NCBI RefSeq assembly: GCF_002305875.1
Contig: NZ_CP022098.1
Coordinates: 3,038,001-3,102,000, forward strand
Reading direction: 5' to 3'
From: Cystobacter fuscus
GTDB lineage: Bacteria > Myxococcota > Myxococcia > Myxococcales > Myxococcaceae
Length of the DNA: 64,000 bases
Numbering within the stretch: the stretch's first letter is position 1; every line of letters starts with the position of its first letter. Below are positions 18,106 to 26,648 of the stretch, piece by piece. A program made the translations under genes and the position numbers. The notes under the pieces are model-generated. The model made no database searches and was not told the origin of the DNA. It worked only from the letters and a program-made list of their open reading frames with translations.

Positions 18106-18687
18106 TCAGGGAGTGAGGAAGCATTGAATCTGCAACCCCGCGGTCAGAAACTCCGCTTCGGCGAACTGTTTCACCAGGAGCTGCAGGAAATGCCAATGAA
18201 GAAGAATGGGTGGACAGGGCTGGGCCACGGCCTTCTGGCGAAGCGCCTGACTCAAGAAGTCTCTGTCGCCCTCATACCAGTACCGCCATCGAGTGTAGTT
18301 GCTCCCGGGGTCTAGAAATTGTTCATACTTGGCCTTGGTCTCGAGCAGTGTGCAGGTGGCGGATTGAAAACCATCAAAATCCACGCCCATGTACACCCAC
18401 TCGGAACCGGGCGGGATGCCAGTGCCGAAAATTTGATTGACATGCGCTTGATAAAGGCGCGCGTCCGGGCTCATGTGGTGATTGACAGGCATCACCATTC
18501 CATTACGGGCCGGGCACTGTGGGCACCGAGTCACTGTCGTGGTTGTCGTCGCCGCGCCGGATTGGGCTGCGCTCCTTGCCTTGATGGCATTGTCCACGGT
18601 CTTCGCGGTCGCGACAATGCCCAGGGCGATGAGCGCGCCTTGTGCGAGTTCCCAAAGGCCGATTCCGATAGGCACCGCTACCGCCAT
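18106..18687 (-). CDS. Tox-REase-5 family nuclease toxin
   Basis: A 193-residue toxin with an N-terminal hydrophobic helix (IGIGLWELAQGALIALGIVA, about 7-26), a Cys pair (CPQC, 55-58), and a restriction-endonuclease-fold domain. The core reads EWVYMGVDFDGF (Asp103/Asp105) then LLETKAKY with the E-x-K pair Glu116/Lys118, the expected D...ExK nuclease residues. It has no long delivery domain, so it may be exported as a cargo effector or be a detached C-terminal module. An RBS (AAGGAG) precedes ATG 18687. It is followed by Imm52, its usual partner. The REase residues look intact. Confidence 0.82.
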   Translation of the reverse strand: MAVAVPIGIGLWELAQGALIALGIVATAKTVDNAIKARSAAQSGAATTTTTVTRCPQCPARNGMVMPVNHHMSPDARLYQAHVNQIFGTGIPPGSEWVYMGVDFDGFQSATCTLLETKAKYEQFLDPGSNYTRWRYWYEGDRDFLSQALRQKAVAQPCPPILLHWHFLQLLVKQFAEAEFLTAGLQIQCFLTP

Positions 18688-18690
18688 TGT

Positions 18691-19053
18691 CTACTCCTTT
18701 GTGGCTGCCGCCGTTTGAAGTTGTTTGATGATGACATCCAAGAGCATTGAAAACCGCTCCTCTACCCTATGGGGTTCTTTTTTTTAATACCCGGCAATGC
18801 CAGGGTCGTCATAGAACCTTGCTTCAAGTGCAATGCCCAGGTAGATGAACTGGCAGATGGTGGGCGTGCTTGAGAAACCATACGCTTTCGCCCGCTCGTG
18901 AGCCACGCGAATCTCCTCGAGCAACAGGGCATCTGTACGTTGGCGAGTCTGCTCGGGGTATTCCGCGCGCAGTTGCTCCAGGAGCCGCTCATGAAATCGA
19001 GGCTCTGAGGAAGTGCCCATGACCACTAGCTGTGCTTTGGAAAATTTCAGCAT
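18691..19053 (-). pseudogene. Helical toxin-associated gene interrupted by an in-frame TAA
   Basis: From ATG 19053 the frame encodes 89 residues (LEQLRAEYPEQTRQRTDALL, then AYGFSSTPTICQFIYLGIAL) and stops at TAA 18786-18784, next to an A-run. The same frame then stays open for 30 more codons (VEERFSMLLDVIIKQLQTAA) and ends at TAG 18693-18691, three bases before the toxin ATG. The layout suggests a roughly 120-codon gene broken by a nonsense change. Such small helical proteins are familiar upstream of toxins in myxobacterial effector loci; its exact role is not known. Confidence 0.55.
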
Positions 19054-19082
19054 GAACTCCGCCTGACCCTGGTAGTGCTCAT

Positions 19083-19318
19083 TTAGAAGAAAGACGTGAG
19101 GAGTTTGATGTCATGGGGGCGCAGCAGGCGATGCCTCCACTCGTAGGCGGGCCCTTGGCATGGGATTTCTCCTGAGCCCCCTGAGCGACTGGTCCCTGGG
19201 CTCGAAGCGCATCGAGGATGCTATGCCCTCGCCCCGCGGCTCGTCGATGTGCGAAATGCACAGGAAGTTGAGCCGACGCGCTCCCGGGGACCGGACTGGG
19301 AGGAGGCGCGATCTTCAT
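19083..19318 (-). pseudogene. Small gene at head of toxin cassette, probable one-base frameshift
   Basis: From ATG 19318 the first frame reads MKIAPPPSPVPGSASAQLPV and onward to about HAKGP near 19155. There the coding-like signal moves to the next frame, which reads AYEWRHRLLRPHDIKLLTSF and stops at TAA 19085. One extra G in the GGG run near 19150 would join the two. The original frame instead ends in a low-quality tail (ACCAPMTSNSSRLSSK). It lies immediately upstream of the helical gene and toxin on the same strand. Its start codon overlaps head-to-head with the transposase fragment start. No family assigned. Confidence 0.45.
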
Positions 19319-19575
19319 GGACACCAATGGGGTTCAACGACTTGAGGAGTATTTTCGAAGGATTGGCGACGTCTTGGGAGAGGAGAGCCGCCGAGGTTCC
19401 TTTGCCATCTACGCCATGAGACTGCTGGGAGACGGGGAGCGCAAGAGCCTGGAGCCCATTGCGGCCCGATCCTGCCCCGACCCCAGCAAGGCCGATGCGA
19501 TGCACCAGCGACTGCTGTACTTCGCCGTCAACTCCCGCTGGAGCGACCGGGATGTACGCCGGGAAGCGGCCCAGC
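19317..19575 (+). mobile_element. IS701-like transposase N-terminal fragment
   Basis: About 85 codons that look like the start of an IS701-type DDE transposase: LEEYFRRIGDVLGEESRR, FAIYAMRLLGDGERKSLEPI, and NSRWSDRDVRREAA. The similarity stops near 19572, where the opposite strand begins to read as a PAAR-protein remnant. The downstream two thirds of the transposase, including the catalytic DDE core, are missing. No terminal inverted repeats were seen. It is an inactive relic within the toxin island, and its insertion probably broke the PAAR gene. Confidence 0.75.
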
Positions 19576-19879
19576 GAGACGGTCGGCGGTCCTCCCCTCT
19601 CCACCATGCCCATGAAGACCTCGGACTCATTCGCCGGAGGCTTGATGAACACGCCCCATGGAGATGTGGGGCGGGAGCGCGATGCTCGAGGTGCCCACTG
19701 CGCTCGGGGCACGCCCCGACCAGCACCATCGCCTCCAGGATGGGCACATAGTCCATCGGGTCGAACACCATCCCGATGTGGGGGTGGGGATTTGGCACTG
19801 GCGGCACCCCACCCGGCGGCTGGATGAGGTGGATGTCGATTCCCAGCAGCGGATCGAAGTGCTTGGCTGCTGGCCTCAT
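19568..19879 (-). pseudogene. Frameshifted PAAR-domain protein remnant
   Basis: ATG 19879 opens a typical PAAR/Rhs-type N-terminus (HFDPLLGIDIHLIQPP, then PHPHIGMVFDPMDYVP). After MVLVG the reading moves to a second frame (SAVGTSSIALPPHISMG) and then a third (GVFIKPPANESEVFMG), ending at GGPPTVSLG, where the transposase fragment begins. Two frameshifts and an internal deletion are therefore visible. PAAR proteins cap type VI secretion spikes and carry toxins, so this was probably the delivery component of the neighbouring toxin locus. It cannot make a functional protein now. Confidence 0.7.
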
Positions 19880-19989
19880 GGTGGCCCCCCAGGCTCACGC
19901 TCGCTCTACATCTTTGCACAGCCGCAGCCCGTTTCCCATGTATTTCATGGGTGAGGTGGGGGGCAGGCCGCGTTGGAACCGCTGCGGGC

Positions 19990-21156
19990 CTACGTGCGGA
20001 AGGGCCCGGTCACCTCGAAGGTGATACCGCCACCGTTGGTTCCGGTGGTGCCGCGCTGGGAGCTGAAATACAGCCGCTTGCCGTCCGGGCTGAACGCGGG
20101 GCCGGTGATCTCCGAGCTGTTGTGGCCGACGAGCTGGAGCAGCGGCGCGACGATCCGCTCCGGGGTGATGATGCAGATCTGCAAGTCGCCCCCGTCCTCG
20201 GCCACGAAGATGTCGCCCGAGGAGGACACGGTGACGTTGTCCACGCCGGTGAGGGGCGAGTTTGGATAGAGGTTGTCGTCGTAGATGATCTCCAGCCGCG
20301 AGGAGGCCGGGGTGTAGGCCCAGACGCGGTTGTCGCCCTTGGTGGTGAAGTAGACGGTGCCGCGGTCGTACCAGCAGCCCTCGCCGCCGTTGAAGACGGT
20401 GGTGCGCGAGGCATTGGACTGCTGCGAGGCGGGCTTGCTGGCGGACACGGGCTCCCACGTCACGGTGGCGCCGGTCAGCGGATCCCCCGAGACGCGAGCG
20501 GCCTCGAGCGTGCCCGCGGCGAGCGAGGGATAGGCGGACGGGGTGAAGCGGTAGAAGCGGCCGCTGGTGCTGTCCTCGGTGAGGTAGAGCCGGTAGTCAT
20601 CCGAGTCCACCGCGACGGCCTCGTGGGAGAAGGTGCCGAGCGCGGGGCGCACCACGCCCTGCGAGGCCTTCGTGGGATCGCACTCCCAGACACGGCCGCC
20701 GGAGTACTCCTCGCAGGACAACCAGGTGCCCCAGGGAGTGGGGCCGCCGGCGCAGTTGGAGGTGGTGTTGGAGAGGATGCTGTAGGCGCCGGTGATGGCG
20801 CCGCCCCCGTCGAACCGGACGGCCGAGACACCGCCAGTGCCCAGGGTCTTCTCGGAGTTGGAGGTGTAGATCCACCCGCCGCCCGACACGGGGAAGCAGG
20901 CGCCACCGTCCGGCGCCCCGTGCCAGGTGTAGCCGGTGTTGGCCACCTTGGCGCCGGAGCGCGCGATGATGCGCGAGGAGAAGCCCGCGGGCAGCCGCAC
21001 GCCATTGGCATCGGCGGAGCCGGACAGGGCGCCGTAGGGACTGGTGCCGGGTTTGGCGGGGGCGGCATAGGCCTGGCGCCAGAAGGACGGACCCAGGGCG
21101 AGCGCCGTTCCGCCAACGGCGGAGAGCTGCAGGAAGTTGCGACGGTTGAGTGTCAT
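19990..21156 (-). CDS. PhoX/DUF839-type phosphatase with Tat signal
   Basis: About 388 residues from ATG 21156 (GGAGG 6 bases upstream; an upstream in-frame start at 21192 is less likely). The Tat signal is NRRNFLQLSAVGG near the N-terminus, so it is exported folded. The body matches PhoX/DUF839 beta-propeller proteins: GWIYTSNSEKT, GTWLSCEEYSGG, SHEAVAVDSDDYRLYLTED, GVDNVTVSSSGDIFVAEDGG, and GPAFSPDGKRLYFSSQRG. PhoX enzymes use calcium and iron to release phosphate from esters. Likely a periplasmic or secreted phosphatase; substrate not determined. Confidence 0.88.
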   Translation of the reverse strand: MTLNRRNFLQLSAVGGTALALGPSFWRQAYAAPAKPGTSPYGALSGSADANGVRLPAGFSSRIIARSGAKVANTGYTWHGAPDGGACFPVSGGGWIYTSNSEKTLGTGGVSAVRFDGGGAITGAYSILSNTTSNCAGGPTPWGTWLSCEEYSGGRVWECDPTKASQGVVRPALGTFSHEAVAVDSDDYRLYLTEDSTSGRFYRFTPSAYPSLAAGTLEAARVSGDPLTGATVTWEPVSASKPASQQSNASRTTVFNGGEGCWYDRGTVYFTTKGDNRVWAYTPASSRLEIIYDDNLYPNSPLTGVDNVTVSSSGDIFVAEDGGDLQICIITPERIVAPLLQLVGHNSSEITGPAFSPDGKRLYFSSQRGTTGTNGGGITFEVTGPFRT

Positions 21157-21256
21157 GTGAGCCTCCGGTGCGAAGAGCGCGCGCACCTTCACACGCGTTC
21201 ACGGGAGGCTCGGGTCAACTCTCCGTCAGCAACGGCTGACGGACGTGTCACGGGCG

Positions 21257-21880
21257 TCAGTTCGCCGGGGGCGGCGGTGCGCTGTGGTCGCAGTGCAACA
21301 GCGATGGCGGATCGAAGCAGGTGAGTTGATCATTGTCGAGCCGGCACACGCCCGTGGGCGTGCTGGCGCACCGCACCTCCGTGCGCGTGGACTTGCAGTC
21401 ATAGCCACAGCTCACCGCCTCGGACGCGGTGAGGCAGCGGGGTTCGGGGGTGTCGGCGCCCTGTTCGTGGATGACGCTCTCCGGCGGATCCCAGCAGACG
21501 AGGCGCTCGAAATGGGTGGTGCATACGCCATAGGGCGTGCTGTTGCAGGCCACTTCGCCATGGGCCACCCGGCAGTTGTAGCCGCAGGCCACCTTGCCCC
21601 GGATTTCCTTGCACTCGGGTTTCGGGTTCGAACGGGGTGGGTGGGCGATGGCGACCCGGGGCGGATCCCAGCAATGGATGTTGCCCGCCAACAGCTGACA
21701 CACCCCATAGGGCGTCCTGGCACAGGCGGTGTGCGATCCATTGGACTTACACTGATATCCGCACACGGTCCGCCCCTGCGAGGACAGGCATTGGGGAGGA
21801 GGGGGCCGCGGCGGGGGCGGCGTGGGCTGGGACTCCACGGGGGCGGATGCCAACCAGACGATGGCGAGCAGGGAGAGCAT
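21257..21880 (-). CDS. Secreted Cys-rich protein with three internal repeats
   Basis: A 207-residue protein with a signal peptide (MLSLLAIVWLASAPVES), a Pro tract, then three copies of a module of about 55-60 residues with the pattern C-x-x-x-CGY-x-C ... CA-x-TP-x-GVC ... L-x-C-x-DPP. Examples are VCGYQCKSNG, ACGYNCRVAH and SCGYDCKSTR, each followed by TPYGVC or TPTGVC and CWDPP or CFDPP. About six Cys per module suggests disulfide-stapled extracellular folds. Family not recognised. It is an envelope or secreted protein 100 bases upstream of PhoX on the same strand. Confidence 0.72.
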   Translation of the reverse strand: MLSLLAIVWLASAPVESQPTPPPPRPPPPQCLSSQGRTVCGYQCKSNGSHTACARTPYGVCQLLAGNIHCWDPPRVAIAHPPRSNPKPECKEIRGKVACGYNCRVAHGEVACNSTPYGVCTTHFERLVCWDPPESVIHEQGADTPEPRCLTASEAVSCGYDCKSTRTEVRCASTPTGVCRLDNDQLTCFDPPSLLHCDHSAPPPPAN

Positions 21881-21913
21881 GGTGCGCCGCCGACGGAAAC
21901 GCTGGCGCTTTAT

Positions 21914-22411
21914 TCAACCTCCCGATGTCGAGGCGCCCGGATGGCTGAGCTGACGGAACAGCTCCGCGTGCTCGGGATGGCGGGCCGCCAGCTCCTCGCC
22001 GCGGGGCATCTCCCAGTCCGCGAAGTCGAAGCCCGGGGCCACCGTGCAGCCGCACAGCGTGTACTCCCCTCGGGGCAGGGCCGCCTGGAGCACCCCGGCC
22101 GGGACGAGCACCTGCGGCCTCTCCCCACGCGCGACATCCCGGCCCAGCGTCACCGTCTCCAGCCGGCCCTGGGCTTCATCGAGCAGGTACATCGTCAGCG
22201 CGTGCCCGTCGTAGAAGTGCCACAGCTCGGCCGAACTCACCCGGTGCCAGGCGGCGAACGTGCCGCGTGGCAGCAGGTAGTAGATGGCCGTGCCCACCGA
22301 GCGCGTGCCTCGCGGTGTCTCCACCGTCACCGCCGAGCGCCACGTCTCCCGGAAGAAGCCTCCCTCCGGGTGGGGCGCGAGTCCCAGGGTCCTCACCAGT
22401 TCGTCGACCAT
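21914..22411 (-). CDS. Cupin-fold DUF985 protein
   Basis: About 165 residues from ATG 22411. It matches the DUF985 cupin family: LGLAPHPEGGFFRETWRS, AIYYLLPRGTFAAWHRV, ELWHFYDGHALTMYLL, VLVPAGVLQAALPRGEYTL, CTVAPGFDFADWEMP. The His and Glu residues of the cupin core that could bind metal or sugar are present (HRVSSAELWHFYDG). A small cytosolic single-domain protein; family function is poorly defined. Confidence 0.85.
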   Translation of the reverse strand: MVDELVRTLGLAPHPEGGFFRETWRSAVTVETPRGTRSVGTAIYYLLPRGTFAAWHRVSSAELWHFYDGHALTMYLLDEAQGRLETVTLGRDVARGERPQVLVPAGVLQAALPRGEYTLCGCTVAPGFDFADWEMPRGEELAARHPEHAELFRQLSHPGASTSGG

Positions 22412-22575
22412 GGGGCGACTGTAGGCCACCCGGCGCCTCCTGGTGCATGGGGCCGCGGTGGTCTCGTCAACCCGTGAGCGCTGGATGATTGGGTCTTTTC
22501 CTGGATTCCAGGAGGCGCATACTTCGCGCTCCCCATTCCCACGGCATCCTCCTGGCCGTCCCTGTCGGGGCGAAC

Positions 22576-23214
22576 TCACCCCCGGAGCTCGTGCACCAGC
22601 CAGTCTCGCACGCGCGTGAAGAGGGGCTCGGCGGCCTCGTTGAGCACATGCCCGGCTCCCGGAATGAACTCCAGCTCCTTGTGTCCTCGCGCCCGCTCGT
22701 GGATGGACTGTGAGCAGCGTGGCGGGAGCACCGTGTCCGAGGTGCCGTGCACGAGCAGCAGCGAGCGCGGATGCAGCTCCGGCACCGGCTCCGTCCCGTA
22801 GCTCTGCGACGCGAGCCCCACCACCGTCTTCACCCAGGCAGAGCGCACCCCGGCCCGGATCATCACCGCCCCACCGAACGAGTGTCCCACCAGGGCGATC
22901 CGCTCCATCCCGCGCTCCACCAGGAAGTCCACCCCCGCGAGCACGTCCTGCACCGACTCCGCCAACCCGGTCGAGTGGCGATACCTCAAGCGCAGCGTGG
23001 ACATGCCGTGCTTCAGCAACTCCTCGCCCAGCCGTGGGTACAGCCGGAGGGCCGGCGTATCGAAGCCTCCGCCCACGCCTCCCGCCAGCAAGACCCCCGC
23101 CTTCGCTCCGGGGGAGTCGTACAACAACACGTCCACCGGCCCTTGCTTCGTCGGCAGCGTGAAGGGCCGTGGTTCCAGACTCGCCTGGCCCCCTGGCGTC
23201 TCGATGTCCGGCAT
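22576..23214 (-). CDS. Alpha/beta hydrolase (dienelactone-hydrolase-like)
   Basis: A 212-residue single-domain hydrolase. The nucleophile elbow is GHSFGG (Ser about 116). LLVHGTSDTVLPP carries the acid and GAGHVLNE the catalytic His. LLAGGVGGGFDTPALRLYP supplies the oxyanion region. Without a signal peptide it is probably cytosolic. It is divergent from the HtrA gene, sharing a 90-base promoter region. Substrate unknown; small esters or lactones are typical. Confidence 0.85.
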   Translation of the reverse strand: MPDIETPGGQASLEPRPFTLPTKQGPVDVLLYDSPGAKAGVLLAGGVGGGFDTPALRLYPRLGEELLKHGMSTLRLRYRHSTGLAESVQDVLAGVDFLVERGMERIALVGHSFGGAVMIRAGVRSAWVKTVVGLASQSYGTEPVPELHPRSLLLVHGTSDTVLPPRCSQSIHERARGHKELEFIPGAGHVLNEAAEPLFTRVRDWLVHELRG

Positions 23215-23303
23215 CTTCGTGTGCTCTCCTTCCCATGCCCGGGTCCAGGGTGGGCATGCGCGGACAGGGTCCGCATCTTCTCTCCATGGAGGAAGTCCCC
23301 TTG

Positions 23304-24842
23304 ATGACCCACGCCCGCCAGGCCTTTTGGTTCCACCTCTTCCTGTTCAACGCGCTCCTGCTGAGCGTCTCCACTGGCTGTGAGCGCCGCCAGCTCGAGC
23401 CGGCCCTCCCTCCACCCCCCGCCGTGAGCCAGGCGCCCACCCCGGCACCGAACGCCCCCCGGCCCGTACAGCAGGGGGCCCAGCCAGCCGCGCCCCTTCC
23501 GCAAGAGGAGCAGGCCACGGGCGGCTCCGGGCAATGGGTCTCCGTCGCGGACCTCGTGGAGGCCGTGAAGGGCGCCGTGGTCAACGTGGACGTCCAGGTC
23601 CGGGCGCCTGGGGGGGGGGCTCATGGGGATCTGCTCGAGCGCTTCTTCGGCATGCCCGGTGTCCCCGAGGATGGCGGACCCATGCCGCGCGAGCGCATCC
23701 AGCAGGGGGAGGGCTCGGGCTTCCTCATCGACCCGAACGGGCTCGTCCTCACCAACAACCACGTGGTGGACAACGCCTTTTCCATCCGCGTGCGGCTCGA
23801 CGATGGCCGCGAGTACGAGGCGAAGGTGCTCGGGAGGGATCCCCTCACCGACCTGGCGTTGATCAAGCTCCAGGGCAACGTGAAGGATCTGCCCTTCGTC
23901 CGGCTCGGCGACTCGGACAAGGTGCGCGTGGGCGATCCCGTGGTGGCCATCGGCAATCCGTTCGGGCTCACCTCCAGCGTCAGCTCCGGCATCCTCTCGG
24001 CCCGGGCGCGTGACATCCAGGCGGGCCCCTACGACAACTTCCTGCAGACGGACGCCGCCATCAATCCGGGCAACTCGGGGGGGCCGCTCTTCAACGCCCG
24101 GGGCGAGGTCATCGGCATCAACACCGCCATCGTCGGTGGGGGCGCCGGCATTGGCTTCGCCGTGCCCTCCAACATGGCCCAGATGCTGCTGCCCCAACTC
24201 CAGAAGGGGAAGATCCGCCGCGGCTGGCTGGGCGTGTCGGTGCAGGATCTGACGCACGAGCTGGCCCAGGCCCTGAAGGTGCCGCAGGACAAGGGCGCCA
24301 TCGTCACCGACGTGCAGGAGAACACGCCCTCGTCCAGGGCCGGCCTCCAGCAGGACGACGTCATCACCGCCGTGAATGGCGAGCCCGTGGAATCCGCGCA
24401 TGCCCTCACGCGCGACATCGGCTTCCGCCCGCCGGAGGAGACCGTGAAGCTCACCGTCTACCGCGTGGGTCAGCCGCGCGAGGTACGGGTGAAGCTCGCC
24501 GAGCGGCCGGACCTCGAGGGCTCCACCACCGAGCCCCCCGGGGACGAGCGCGAGGAGTCCGGCCGCAAGCTGGGCCTTCGCCTGCAGGACGTGGATCCGC
24601 GGCTCGTGCCGGGCGCGACGCGGGGCGCGCTGGTCATCGAGGTGGAGCCCGGCTCGCCCGCGGAGCGTGCCGGACTCCAGCCGGGCATGGTCATCGTCGA
24701 GGCCGGAGGCCGGCCGGTGAACACCCCACGGGAGTTCGCCCAGGTGGTGCGCGGACAATCCCCGGGCTCGGTGCTGCTCTTGCGCATCCAACTGGGCGAG
24801 AGCCGGTTGCTGCGTGCCCTGACGATTCCCGAGGCGCGGTGA
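23304..24842 (+). CDS. HtrA/Do-family serine endopeptidase, lipoprotein form
   Basis: About 512 residues from ATG 23304; another in-frame ATG lies at 23286. A signal segment ends in a lipobox (SVSTGC), so the protease is anchored by lipid. The triad is visible: His in LTNNHVVDNA (about 153), Asp in RDPLTDLALIKL (about 184), Ser in INPGNSGGPLFNA (about 258). Two PDZ domains follow (RRGWLGVSVQDLTHEL; LGLRLQDVDPRLVPGATRG). It degrades or refolds misfolded envelope proteins. A run of ten G near 23610 encodes three Gly in the linker and is slippage-prone. Confidence 0.92.
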   Translation: MTHARQAFWFHLFLFNALLLSVSTGCERRQLEPALPPPPAVSQAPTPAPNAPRPVQQGAQPAAPLPQEEQATGGSGQWVSVADLVEAVKGAVVNVDVQVRAPGGGAHGDLLERFFGMPGVPEDGGPMPRERIQQGEGSGFLIDPNGLVLTNNHVVDNAFSIRVRLDDGREYEAKVLGRDPLTDLALIKLQGNVKDLPFVRLGDSDKVRVGDPVVAIGNPFGLTSSVSSGILSARARDIQAGPYDNFLQTDAAINPGNSGGPLFNARGEVIGINTAIVGGGAGIGFAVPSNMAQMLLPQLQKGKIRRGWLGVSVQDLTHELAQALKVPQDKGAIVTDVQENTPSSRAGLQQDDVITAVNGEPVESAHALTRDIGFRPPEETVKLTVYRVGQPREVRVKLAERPDLEGSTTEPPGDEREESGRKLGLRLQDVDPRLVPGATRGALVIEVEPGSPAERAGLQPGMVIVEAGGRPVNTPREFAQVVRGQSPGSVLLLRIQLGESRLLRALTIPEAR

Positions 24843-24863
24843 TCGGCCGCGGGGGGGTCGGCC

Positions 24864-26648
24864 TCACGGCACGGCGAAGACCAGGTCGTCGCGGTCGTCG
24901 TACCCCCCGCTGCTGCAAACCCGAGCGGCGCTGGTGGCGCCGTTGGGACCAGCGTGGCGGAAGTTGGCGCGAATGGCCTGCACGCCGCCCACGGGCAGGG
25001 TGTACGTGGCGGAGAGGGTGGTGACGCCGGTGCGGCTCGGGCTGTACGTGCCGATGAGCTGCCACGAGGGGCTCGTGGCGCTCGCCGAGTAGTACAGGTC
25101 CAACTTGTCCTCCGTGGTGGAGTAGGCGTACACGGTCGCCTCGATCTTCACCGTCTTGCCCGGGAAGAGGATCTTCCCATCCAGGGTGCTCACCTGGAGC
25201 CGGTCGAGTGACTCATCCGCGTGGTAGGTGCCCGAGGTGCCATCCGCGCAGCCCTTGAGGAGGGTGTTGGGCTGGTTCAGCTCGGGGCCCACACCCCCGC
25301 GGCCGTCGAGCAGCGTGCCCGAGTCGCAGCCCGAGCCCACCTGCGAGCAGGCCGGCGCCCAGTACGTCGCATCGAAGGCGGCGGTCTGGAGCGTCCCGGG
25401 CTCGACACCGACCGGCGGTGGGGTGTTGCCCTCGGTGGCGCCCTTGGCCAGCTCGGCCATGAACGAGGCGCCCAGCTTCGCGAACTTCACCGAGTTCTCC
25501 GCCGTGTCTCCCATGTACGCCAGGGTGTCCCGCTCGCCGTGGATGTTCGGATTCATCGTGCTCAGCGACGCCTCGAAGGGCATCACGGCCGGGTAGCCCG
25601 CGAGGGTCCACGAGGCATGGTCCGAGCAGCCATAGCCGCACATGATGTTGGCGACGGTGCGCTCCGGCTGATACGTGGCGATGAGGTTGCGCAGCTGCGT
25701 GTTGAGGGTCGCGTTCGTCCTGTCCAGCACGAGGCCGAAGTCGAAGGTGTTGCCCTGGTAGTTGGTCATGTCCAACTGCAACACGCCCACCACGTTCACC
25801 CCGTTGGCCTTGAACGCGTTGGCGATGGCCTTGGAGCCGAGCAGTCCCGCCTCCTCGCCCGCGTATGCCATGAACTTCACCGTGCGCGCCGGCTTGTAGC
25901 CCTCGAGCACCGCCACGCGCAGCACCTCGGTGATGGAGGCCACGCCCGACGCGTCGTCATCCGCGCCCGGCGCCGTGCCCGTCTTGGCGTTGCTCAGGTT
26001 GATGGAGTCCAGGTGGCCACCGAGCACCACCACCTCGTCGGGTAGCGTGGTGCCCGGGAGGGTGGCGATGACGGAGGACTGCTGGAAGGGGTGCGCGAAG
26101 AGCTCCACCGTGATGTCCGGGCGCCCGGCGGTGAGCTTCTTCCACTCGTTCGCGAGCCAGGTGGACGCGTCCGCGCCGTTCTGCACGTTGTAGTAGCGGT
26201 TGGTCCAGTTGCTGGACAGCGCTTGGATGGTGCCGCGCAGTTCCGACTCCCGCACCTCGTCCATCAGCGCCGTCACCGAGGGGGCGTTGTTGAGGGTGTA
26301 GTAGAGGAGCGAGGCCATGGGCTGGGGCGCGTTGTCGGCCTGCACCGCGGCGAAGGCCTCGCCCTGGGTGTCATGGGCGATGAAGCCCGCGCACCGGTGG
26401 AGCTCGTCGTGCATCGCCAGCGCCAGTTGCTCCACCAGCGACTCGCGCACGCGCAGCACCGCCACGCCGCCCTTCTGGAACGTGGGCGCCGCCAGCGTCA
26501 GGCCCCTGGCCTGGAAGGCTCCGCGTACCGGCTCCAGCGCGTCCGTGCCGAGGGTGATCCACACTTCCTTCTCTCTCGGGGCCTCCGCCCACGCGGGCGT
26601 GGCACACGCGAGCCATACGACGACGGAACCCCACCTGCTCATCTTCAT
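24864..26648 (-). CDS. Secreted M28-family zinc aminopeptidase
   Basis: A 594-residue secreted enzyme with a signal peptide (SVVVWLACATPAWAEA) and N-terminal prodomain (about 20-165). The M28 core has all five metal ligands: VVLGGHLDSI (His), GADDDASGVA (Asp, plus the adjacent Asp), YAGEEAGLLGS (catalytic Glu and ligand Glu), VLQLDMTNYQG (Asp), and NIHGERDTLAYM (His). CGYGCSDHASW resembles Vibrio leucyl aminopeptidase. After about 430 an extra beta domain (DESLDRLQVSTL to the end) fits a pre-peptidase or carbohydrate-binding fold. A predatory or nutritional exoenzyme. Confidence 0.9.
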   Translation of the reverse strand: MKMSRWGSVVVWLACATPAWAEAPREKEVWITLGTDALEPVRGAFQARGLTLAAPTFQKGGVAVLRVRESLVEQLALAMHDELHRCAGFIAHDTQGEAFAAVQADNAPQPMASLLYYTLNNAPSVTALMDEVRESELRGTIQALSSNWTNRYYNVQNGADASTWLANEWKKLTAGRPDITVELFAHPFQQSSVIATLPGTTLPDEVVVLGGHLDSINLSNAKTGTAPGADDDASGVASITEVLRVAVLEGYKPARTVKFMAYAGEEAGLLGSKAIANAFKANGVNVVGVLQLDMTNYQGNTFDFGLVLDRTNATLNTQLRNLIATYQPERTVANIMCGYGCSDHASWTLAGYPAVMPFEASLSTMNPNIHGERDTLAYMGDTAENSVKFAKLGASFMAELAKGATEGNTPPPVGVEPGTLQTAAFDATYWAPACSQVGSGCDSGTLLDGRGGVGPELNQPNTLLKGCADGTSGTYHADESLDRLQVSTLDGKILFPGKTVKIEATVYAYSTTEDKLDLYYSASATSPSWQLIGTYSPSRTGVTTLSATYTLPVGGVQAIRANFRHAGPNGATSAARVCSSGGYDDRDDLVFAVP

